DNA of 14,774 nucleotides from positions 1-14,774 of the forward strand of contig URMC01000040.1 of NCBI GenBank assembly GCA_900548735.1, written 5' to 3'. Shown here piece by piece: positions 1 through 6,671 of this stretch. Numbering within the stretch: position 1 is the first letter of the stretch; each line of letters opens with the position of its first letter. Under the pieces are notes generated by a model that was given only the letters and a program-made list of their open reading frames with translations, was not told the DNA's origin and searched no databases. The position numbers and the translations under genes are program-made. The DNA is from an uncultured Eubacteriales bacterium. GTDB lineage: Bacteria; Bacillota; Clostridia; Oscillospirales; CAG-272.

Positions 1-1570
1 CCATCCGGTTGGCGGCGGTGGTATAAAACGTGTTGCCGCCGAAAAAGCGGGGCGGCGTATCCGCCGAGAGGATTTCCCCGTCAAAAAACAGGGCGCACCG
101 GTCTGCGGTCTCTGCCGCAAATTCTACATCGTGCGTGACCATCAGCACCGTGATCCCCTCCGCCTTCAGGGTGTTCAGGATCTCCCGAAGCACTGATTTT
201 CCGCCGGCGTCAATCCCTTTGGTCGGCTCATCCAGAAGAAGAATCCGCGGCGCGGTCAGAAGCACCTTTGCCAGGGCGCACTTCTGCCCCTCCCCGCCGC
301 TCAGGTCAAAGGGGTTGCGATCCAGCAGATGCCCTATGGAAAGTTTTTCCGCCATCCTACGGATTTTTTCTTCCCGCCCGGATTTCGGCGCGCCGTGCGC
401 CTCCAATATCTCGGCAAAATCCGCCCGTACCGTATCCCGGATAAATACCGTTTGCGGGTTTTGAGGCAGGAGCGCCAGCACGCCGCGATACAGTGCGTTG
501 CCCCGGTACTCCCGGATCGGCTTGCCGCCGATCGTCACCCGCCCGCGATACGCCCGGCACAGCCCCGCAATCACGCTCAGCATTGTGGTCTTGCCGGTAC
601 CGTTGCCGCCAAGCACGGCATAGATTTCCCCCTCGTATACCCGCAGCGCGGTGCCGCGAAGAATATCCGGTAAATCCTTTTCGTAGCGGAACCACACATT
701 TTTCAGTTCCAGTGCCACGGTTTCGCCGTGGCGGTACTCCGCCTCCGGCAGAGCCCCGCGCCGGGCGCCGAAATGCCGCTCCAAAAAGTCCCGTCCCTCC
801 CGCACGGTCAACGGGCACCGATCCGCCGTGTGCAGCGCGCGGAACACCCGCACCGCACTGGGCAGCGCCGCCTGCATCGGGTGCCCGGCAGGGAGCGCGC
901 CGCCGATGTTTTCCGGCGCGTCATACAGCAACACCCTGCCGTGATCCATCAGCAACACCCGGTCGGCAATCGGAAAGACCTCCTCCAATCGGTGCTCCAC
1001 CAGCAGGATCGTCAGCCCCAACTCGCGATTCAGTTTTTGCAGGGTGGCAATAAAATCCGCCGCCGCAATCGGGTCCAGCTGGCTGGTCGGCTCATCCAGA
1101 ATCAGCACCTTCGGCTGCATCACCATCACTGCCGCGAGATTGAGCAGTTGTTTCTGCCCGCCGGAAAGCTCGTCTGTTTTTTGGCGGAACCAATCCTGTA
1201 TGCCGAAATAACTTGCCATTTCGCCCACGCGGCGGCGGATGACCTCGGAGGAAACCCCCAGATTTTCCAGCCCGAACGCCAACTCGTGCCACACCTTGTC
1301 GGTCACAATCTGGCTGTCGGGGTTCTGCAACACATAGCCGATCTCTGCGGGCGTCCGTTCCCCCGCGGCGTAAGTAATGGTGCCCGTCAGCTCCCCTGCG
1401 GGGGCAAGTTCGGGTTTGAGCAGGCGCAGCAACGTGGTCTTTCCGCAGCCGGATTCTCCGCATACCACCACAAACTCGCCGCTGTGAACGGAAAAACTGA
1501 CCGCGTCCACGGCGGGGGTTTCCGCGCCCGGATACCGGAAACTCAGATTTTCGATCTGTAATAATTCCAT
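1..1570 (-). CDS. ecfA: Fused double-ATPase of an ECF transporter (EcfA-EcfA'), 3' end beyond window
   Basis: ATP-hydrolysing subunit of an energy-coupling factor (ECF) vitamin transporter, acting on the cytoplasmic face with the T component encoded just before it. Translation from the ATG at 1570 gives about 523 codons with two ABC cassettes in tandem. Cassette 1 has Walker A GESGCGKTT (about residues 38-46), a Q-loop VLQNPD, signature LSGGQKQ, Walker B VLILDEPTSQLDP and an H-loop VEH. Cassette 2 has Walker A GGNGTGKTT (about 321-329), LPQNPQ, signature LSGGEGQK, Walker B ILLLDEPTKGID and MVTHD. All ATPase motifs look intact, so both sites may be active. AAAGGAGG lies 7 nt before the start, inside the preceding T-component gene, and the two genes overlap by 28 bp. 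The reading frame is still open at base 2; family length suggests only a few tens of residues are missing. Transport substrate is not set by this subunit; corrinoid is inferred from the operon. Confidence 0.93.
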   Translation of the reverse strand, partial: MELLQIENLSFRYPGAETPAVDAVSFSVHSGEFVVVCGESGCGKTTLLRLLKPELAPAGELTGTITYAAGERTPAEIGYVLQNPDSQIVTDKVWHELAFGLENLGVSSEVIRRRVGEMASYFGIQDWFRQKTDELSGGQKQLLNLAAVMVMQPKVLILDEPTSQLDPIAAADFIATLQKLNRELGLTILLVEHRLEEVFPIADRVLLMDHGRVLLYDAPENIGGALPAGHPMQAALPSAVRVFRALHTADRCPLTVREGRDFLERHFGARRGALPEAEYRHGETVALELKNVWFRYEKDLPDILRGTALRVYEGEIYAVLGGNGTGKTTMLSVIAGLCRAYRGRVTIGGKPIREYRGNALYRGVLALLPQNPQTVFIRDTVRADFAEILEAHGAPKSGREEKIRRMAEKLSIGHLLDRNPFDLSGGEGQKCALAKVLLTAPRILLLDEPTKGIDAGGKSVLREILNTLKAEGITVLMVTHDVEFAAETADRCALFFDGEILSADTPPRFFGGNTFYTTAANRM

Positions 1571-2424
1571 ACTGCCACCTCCTTTACTTCCATCGCAAAC
1601 GGGCAAAAAGACAACACCGCAAACGCAAGATACGCCGCCAGCGCCAAGGGAGAGCACGCGAGGGTGCTGATCCTCGGATAATAGGCAAACGCGGTGGCGC
1701 GGCTTGCCATGCCAAGCACGGTCACGCCCGTTAAGGCAACGCTGACGGCAAGCAACGCCCCGTCCCTGCCCGTAAAACGGAACAGTGAAAAATGGGTGCG
1801 CTTTCCTCTCCCGTACCCTCTTGCCCGCATGGCGGAGGCAGTTTCCATCGCGTTTTCCAGCGACCAGGAGATCATGGCGAGAAACACCCGCCCGGTACTG
1901 CGGATCTTATCCACCACCCCGCGGGAGGAATACAGCCCCATTGTTTTTTGCGCGTGTTTCACTTTTTTCATCTGTCTTTTGAACATCGGCAGAAAGCGCA
2001 ACACCATGGAAAGCACCAGCGCCAGTTTCGGGATAACCCTGCCGAACAGATACAGAAATTTGTCGCCGGTCATCACCGCGCTGTAACATTTGCACCACAG
2101 CATCACACCGATAACCATCACCGCAATGGCGGCGCCGTAAACAAACGCCTCCATCGTGACGGGGTTGCCGTTGAGGAAAAACAGCGGCGTGACCCCGTTG
2201 TGGGAAAACAGCGGGTTGGTGATTGCCACCAGCAAAAACAGCGGGATGTAAAAGCCGAGATCCCCCGGCACGTCGCTTTTTTTCTGCAACATCGCGCAAA
2301 AAAGAATGCCGCCGAGCAACGCCGTGACCGAAAGCACCGGGTTGCCCGAAAACATTGCCACCGCCAGCACGGAAAGAAAATAAAACAGTAACACCGCCGG
2401 GTGCACCGCGGAAAAAGCCTTCAT
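1543..2424 (-). CDS. ecfT: ECF transporter transmembrane T component
   Basis: Integral membrane scaffold that couples the ECF ATPases to a vitamin-binding S protein. The 293-residue product is strongly hydrophobic, with about six or seven membrane segments (about residues 8-25, 30-46, 57-74, 93-111, 122-147, 222-240 and 256-276). A basic cytoplasmic loop between the fifth and sixth contains the coupling-helix sequence SAMRARGYG; its Ala-Arg-Gly triplet (201-203) is the family's ATPase-contact signature. The ATG at 2424 is chosen over an in-frame start at 2487 because the upstream stretch is Arg-rich with no hydrophobicity, and because this ATG overlaps the TGA of the preceding DUF4430 gene as ATGA, the usual sign of translational coupling. 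A purine-rich AAGGGGG precedes it. Family identity is secure; substrate is inferred only from context. Confidence 0.93.
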   Translation of the reverse strand: MKAFSAVHPAVLLFYFLSVLAVAMFSGNPVLSVTALLGGILFCAMLQKKSDVPGDLGFYIPLFLLVAITNPLFSHNGVTPLFFLNGNPVTMEAFVYGAAIAVMVIGVMLWCKCYSAVMTGDKFLYLFGRVIPKLALVLSMVLRFLPMFKRQMKKVKHAQKTMGLYSSRGVVDKIRSTGRVFLAMISWSLENAMETASAMRARGYGRGKRTHFSLFRFTGRDGALLAVSVALTGVTVLGMASRATAFAYYPRISTLACSPLALAAYLAFAVLSFCPFAMEVKEVAVWNYYRSKI

Positions 2425-2975
2425 GCGGCGCCCCCTTCCATCCACACACAGCCGACGTCTCTGCCGAGGTCGCAGGTGTAGACCCATTCGATGACCTGCC
2501 CGTCCTTTAATTCATATTTGGAACACCCGTAATTGGGAAACTCGCCGTCCACGCGGTACATCCAGCCCGAAAGCGGCCCGCAGGAAAACTCATACAGATA
2601 GTGAATCCCCTGCACATACACGCTCCCGAAACTGTTCTGATCCGCCCCCTGATACTCCATCTGAATTTTGTTGTACCGCACCGCGCGATCCAACAGATCA
2701 AACACCGTATCGCCGGGGCGCAGCACGTATTCGGTGGGGGGGAGGATCACGCCGTCCGGCGGCACAAACTCCTCGGAGCGAAGAGCCGGGTCAAGGTCGT
2801 CATAATTGGCAAGCACCGTGTCGCACCGGATACTCAGCGTAACCGTTTCGCTCTCCGGCGTGATGTCGTCAATATGCGTGAGGTAGTATTCGTCCACCGA
2901 CTGGATGTTGGTGCCGCTGATCACCAGAGCGACCAGCAGTACAATCACAAATATGGCGATAATGTCCTTTTTCAT
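2421..2975 (-). CDS. Membrane-anchored DUF4430 (transcobalamin C-terminal-like) protein
   Basis: Extracytoplasmic 184-residue protein with a short basic start and one hydrophobic N-terminal segment (about residues 5-20) and no lipobox, so it is either an uncleaved anchor or a signal peptide. The rest (about 44-172) is a single DUF4430 domain with the hallmark stretch SGWMYRVDGEFPNYG near residues 136-150, followed by a KDGQVIEWVYT strand. DUF4430 is classed with the C-terminal beta domain of transcobalamin and intrinsic factor. In those animal proteins this domain covers one face of cobalamin. The gene begins 27 bp after the alpha-toroid gene with a strong AAAGGAGG site and ends in an ATGA overlap with the T component, placing it between binding protein and transporter. 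Together with the B12 riboswitch this supports a corrinoid-binding role, which is inference. Several DUF4430 proteins of other operons have no known ligand. Confidence 0.88.
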   Translation of the reverse strand: MKKDIIAIFVIVLLVALVISGTNIQSVDEYYLTHIDDITPESETVTLSIRCDTVLANYDDLDPALRSEEFVPPDGVILPPTEYVLRPGDTVFDLLDRAVRYNKIQMEYQGADQNSFGSVYVQGIHYLYEFSCGPLSGWMYRVDGEFPNYGCSKYELKDGQVIEWVYTCDLGRDVGCVWMEGGAA

Positions 2976-3002
2976 CTCTCCCCCTCCTTTCCGTACAAAT
3001 GA

Positions 3003-4851
3003 TTATGGTTCGTCCCGGTATTCTGCGGCAAGCTCTTCCAGCTCCCGCTCTTTCCGGTGGCGCCGGCGATGAATGTTTCGCACCAGGAACACCGCCACCA
3101 CCACTGCCACCACCAGGCACGCCGCCCCGATGATGAGCCCGCGCAGGAGGTTATCCAGTTTGGTTTTGGTTTTGATCACGTCCACAAAGCGATCGAACTG
3201 CGCCCCGTCATACACCTCCACCACGCGATAGCGCGCCACAATTTCATCCACCGTTTTTTTGTCTTTGAGCGAAACGCCGTCAAACGGATACAGTTTCTCC
3301 CGGATGTCCGCATTGATACGGTCAATCTCCGCCTGAATCGCTTCAATCTGTTCTTTTGCCGCTTTCAGTTTTTGCTCATAGAGCGATTTGCCCTCAAATT
3401 CAAAGCAGTTGCGGATTTTCTCCCAAAGTTTCAGCACCTGCACGCGGTATGCCGTTGTCAGTTTCCCCGGCAGGGCGTCGGTTGCCGCCCGGTCGGTATC
3501 GGTAAACTCCTCCATCGGGCGGATGACGCCTGCATCCCCGCTGTTGTACTCCACCTTTTCTTCCGCATACGGAATTCCCGCAAAGGCAAGCAATTCGGAC
3601 AAATGCCGGTAATTGCGGACATAACTGCGCTCCGCGGCGTCGATGGCAAGATACTGCTCGTAAACCGCCGCGATTTCCGCGGTTTCGGACGTCCAGGTCA
3701 GGGTGTCGATCTTTGCCTGCACCCCGGCAATCTGCTGCCGGAGAGCGTCCCCCTGCTCCGGGCGGAAGTCATACAGCCGGCGCATCCCGTTTTGCAGGCG
3801 GAGAATTGCCGCCATCCCGTAAAGCGCCTGCTCGCTTGCCATGGTGTTGGAGCGATCCGGCAGGGACGTCGGGTTTTCGGGGTCATAAACAAAAGAGTGG
3901 AGGAAACCGCCGTCCCCGTTCCGGTATTTCAGAATTCCGTCATACACCGTGTGCCCGTTTTTGAGAAACCGGGTGTCGGTAAACGGGTCAATCCCAAGGG
4001 AGCACAGCGCCACAGCCACCTGCACGGCGCTCTCGCAGTTCGGCATTCCCCAGCTGAAAAAGCCGCCGTCCTGCTGTTGCAGGTCGGAAAGGCATTTCAG
4101 CGCTTCGTCGGTGGCGGTGCGCACTTTTTGGGTGACGGGCGCGCCCCCCGCCCCGGGATATGTATATTCTTTTTCGCTGTTATAGTAAGGCGCCAGCGCC
4201 TGAATCGCCATTGCCGTAATATCCGGGTCGGCGGTCTCGCCCGAAAGCGCCCAGCCCCCGTCGGTCAGTTGGCGGTTCAAAATATTCAGAATGATGTCGT
4301 CCCTGGTATAACAGGCGCCTTCCGGCACCTCGTAATACAGGCTGTCCAGCGTGATCAACCCCCAGATAAACCCGTTGATGCCTTGTCTGCCGAGAATCCC
4401 GTTGCCGTTTTCGTCCACCCGCCCATAGGTGCCGTCCGCAATCAGGTCAATGTCGCCGTTTTCCCCCATTCTTCTGGGGTTGCCGCTGCACGCAAGTACG
4501 GCAAGCGCAATCCGGTGCCACTCCGTGGATTTGGCACGGCTGAGTTTTTCCGGCGTCTGATAGCGTTTTTGCACCCGGTCGTTGATCACGGCAAGGTAGC
4601 CCGCCTGACCGTCCGCCACGCCGAGCCTGCCAAGCCCGATCGGAAACCAGTCGCCGTAAAAACGTATCGTTGATCAGGTACCCGTCAGCCCCGGAGCCGA
4701 CATCCGCTTTTTTCCACAAAATGATTCCGTTTGCCACCTCTGCCACGTCCGCAGAAGCGCTTGCCGCGCCCGCCGGAAGAGCAAGCGCCCCGACAAGCAG
4801 AAAATACAGCCCGAAAAGCAGACAGCCGAACTGCCGCAAAAAACGTTTCAT
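3003..4851 (-). CDS. Intrinsic-factor-like alpha/alpha-toroid surface protein, interrupted by a 1-nt frameshift
   Basis: The gene starts at ATG 4851, whose ATG overlaps the TGA of the preceding gene (ATGA). The first 64 codons encode a signal peptide and the mature start through YLINDTF. The frame is then lost at a T5 run (4658-4662, minus-strand reading) and continues in another frame as YGDWFPIGLGRLG and onward to the stop at 3003. The span is 1849 nt, one base more than a multiple of three; removing one T gives 615 residues. The body carries repeated helical-barrel motifs of the prenyltransferase/squalene-cyclase and cobalamin-binding alpha-domain superfamily: ATEWHRI-like STEWHRIALAVLA, DGGWALS, DPDITAMAIQALAPY, DGGFFSWG and GDGGFLHSF. 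A Lys/Glu-rich coiled coil follows, then a membrane helix (about 569-592) and a basic cytoplasmic tail. A GTG at 4619 could start a version without a signal peptide. Without correction the exported protein would be a 150-residue fragment. Corrinoid binding is inferred from the riboswitch and DUF4430 partners; no cyclase DxDD motif is obvious. Confidence 0.85.
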
Positions 4852-6668
4852 TCCGTCACTCCATACGCGGCTTTCAGTTTTTCCGTCTGCCGCTCCATTT
4901 CGTTTTGAGAAAGGTTCCATACGGAAACAGCCGCCAGCACCTCCCGGTACACGGTCCGGTCCGCGCCCCCGCGGGCAACCTCCGCCAGCATCCGCATAAT
5001 CGGCGCATAATCCGGGTTGTCATCCAACAGACTGCCGGAACTGCCGCCGCCCAGCGCCCCGCCGCCGCCGAGATCCTCCCCGAGAATCACGGTAAACTGC
5101 ACGCGGACGGCGTCGCCGTCCTGAGGGTAATAATCCGCAAGGCCGTAGTTTTTATAGACCCCGTTCACACTGTACATCCAGCCGGAACCGGAACCGAAAT
5201 CAAACTCCCCCAGGGTGCCCCCCGCCTGTACGGAGCGGGTATAGCCGCTGTCCTTTACAAACTCCCACACGCCGTCGGCAATGCGGTTGCCCTCCAGGTT
5301 CAGCCCCCCGACACAAGCAAGGTAAAAGCCGCTTTCCACGCGCCCGGTATAGGAATACGTCCATCCGCGTTCCTCTAAAATCCCAATCAGCGTTTCGGAG
5401 AACGGCACGCCCTCATAAACCGGCACGTACACGGGGGCGATAAAGTATCCGCATTCGATGGAGAATCCCTCCATGGAGAACGCAACCTCTCCGATCTGCT
5501 CTCCCGCGCCGACAGGGTCGGCAGTCATCCGGTAGGTGACCGCCGAACTTCTGCCGTAATTGTCGGTTGCAACGATCTTCAAAAGGAACGGCGCGCCGGT
5601 ATGGGCGGCAAACGCCCCGGTTTTGAAGCGGATGCGGTAACTGGTCATCACAGAGTCATCCCATACCAGGGCAACCCCGCTGACCGGGGCGAAATTCTCC
5701 GCCCCGTCATCGGCATCAAAGTCCGCGAAAAAGGAAACGGCGGAAGCGGGCAGTTTCTGCCCCAGCCCGTCCTTTGCTTTCACGTCAAAACTGTATGTGC
5801 TGCTTTTGTAGGTCTTTCCGTCCGTGATATTTGCCGTCACGGTGGGGGCGGCGTCCACATACCGCACGGTATAGGCGTACTGTTTGGCGGCGTTGTTGTG
5901 GCTTGCCGTCAGCACAATGCGGTTTTCGCCCGGTTGCAGGGTCATGGTATACCGCATCCCGTCGGAAGCAACCGCCGCGCCGTTCACCGTAACGTTCAGG
6001 TCGCAGGCATTCTCTCCATAACGCGCCATCGCGCGGAAATCCAGCCGGGGGTTGGCGGTGTCGGCATTTTCCAGATTGGTGACAAACACAAATCCGTCAT
6101 AGGAAATCCGCCACTCTTTGGTTTCGGTAAAATCCCCGGCGCGCGCGATCATCGTCAGCGTATTGTCGCCTGCGGAAAGTTCCGCCGTATAAACGCCGTC
6201 CCTGGGGGAAAGCACACTGCCGTTGTGAAGCACCGTGAGGGCGCAGGGCTCCCCGTTGAACGCGGCGCCGGCGGCAAAGGAAATCCGGTCGTCCTCAATC
6301 CGCCAGTCCTCCGACAATGCCGGGAAGGTGAATTCCGCCCGGCGGGTGACCCGATAGGTTCGTGCAATCCGGTCTTTGCCCTGTTGCGCCGAAAATTCAA
6401 TTTCGTTTTCCCCGTCGCGCAGCGGCGCCGTGTAGGTGTGATTCTCCGCCGCCGTCAGCAATATGCCGTTACAGGTAACCTCCGGGGTAACGGGCTCATC
6501 CCCGTACAGGATCGAAAGGCGGAAAGAGTACGCCGCCTCCGCCTGCACCCTGCCGTCCTCCAGATCGGTGGCAAAGGTGAACTCCGCCGCCGGCGCGCAG
6601 GCGGCAAAAAGGCAAAGACAAAGCGCAAGCAAAAGCGCGCCGGCAATCAGTTTCCGAAAGTTATTCAT
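4848..6668 (-). CDS. Ig-like/DUF4430 lipoprotein, candidate corrinoid-binding surface protein
   Basis: A 606-residue exported lipoprotein. The N-terminus has MNNFRK, a hydrophobic core and a lipobox ending FAAC (Cys24). It is followed by about four beta-sandwich (Ig/cadherin-like) modules at roughly 29-108, 112-190, 193-271 and 273-382, each with a recurrent L..GEN.I.. pattern. A DUF4430 domain occupies about 396-530, with GSGWMYSVNGVYKNYG and YPQDGDAVRVQFT. The DUF4430 part is paralogous to the one encoded at 2421-2975. A Gly-rich linker (about 533-547) leads to a helical tail. The gene starts 3 bp after the preceding stop with only a weak upstream Shine-Dalgarno, so translation probably depends on the upstream gene, and it ends in an ATGA overlap with the alpha-toroid gene. 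By analogy with transcobalamin the DUF4430 domain would supply the beta half of a corrinoid site; this is inferred from context and not visible as individual ligand residues. Confidence 0.87.
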   Translation of the reverse strand: MNNFRKLIAGALLLALCLCLFAACAPAAEFTFATDLEDGRVQAEAAYSFRLSILYGDEPVTPEVTCNGILLTAAENHTYTAPLRDGENEIEFSAQQGKDRIARTYRVTRRAEFTFPALSEDWRIEDDRISFAAGAAFNGEPCALTVLHNGSVLSPRDGVYTAELSAGDNTLTMIARAGDFTETKEWRISYDGFVFVTNLENADTANPRLDFRAMARYGENACDLNVTVNGAAVASDGMRYTMTLQPGENRIVLTASHNNAAKQYAYTVRYVDAAPTVTANITDGKTYKSSTYSFDVKAKDGLGQKLPASAVSFFADFDADDGAENFAPVSGVALVWDDSVMTSYRIRFKTGAFAAHTGAPFLLKIVATDNYGRSSAVTYRMTADPVGAGEQIGEVAFSMEGFSIECGYFIAPVYVPVYEGVPFSETLIGILEERGWTYSYTGRVESGFYLACVGGLNLEGNRIADGVWEFVKDSGYTRSVQAGGTLGEFDFGSGSGWMYSVNGVYKNYGLADYYPQDGDAVRVQFTVILGEDLGGGGALGGGSSGSLLDDNPDYAPIMRMLAEVARGGADRTVYREVLAAVSVWNLSQNEMERQTEKLKAAYGVTE

Positions 6669-6671
6669 ACG

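Noticed and set aside
2425..2487. Longer start for the ECF T component at 2487
   Set aside because: It adds 21 Arg-rich residues overlapping the DUF4430 coding sequence; the ATGA-coupled start at 2424 leads straight into the first membrane region.
3057..4673. 538-codon plus-strand open frame
   Set aside because: Antisense to the alpha-toroid gene, whose domains and anchors are clear; the plus-strand product is His/Arg-rich with no motif.
4447..4851. Separate small exported protein formed by the N-terminal fragment of the toroid gene
   Set aside because: After the T5 run the reading becomes Arg/Gly/Cys-rich noise, while the adjacent frame resumes family-typical sequence; it is a frameshift product, not a gene.
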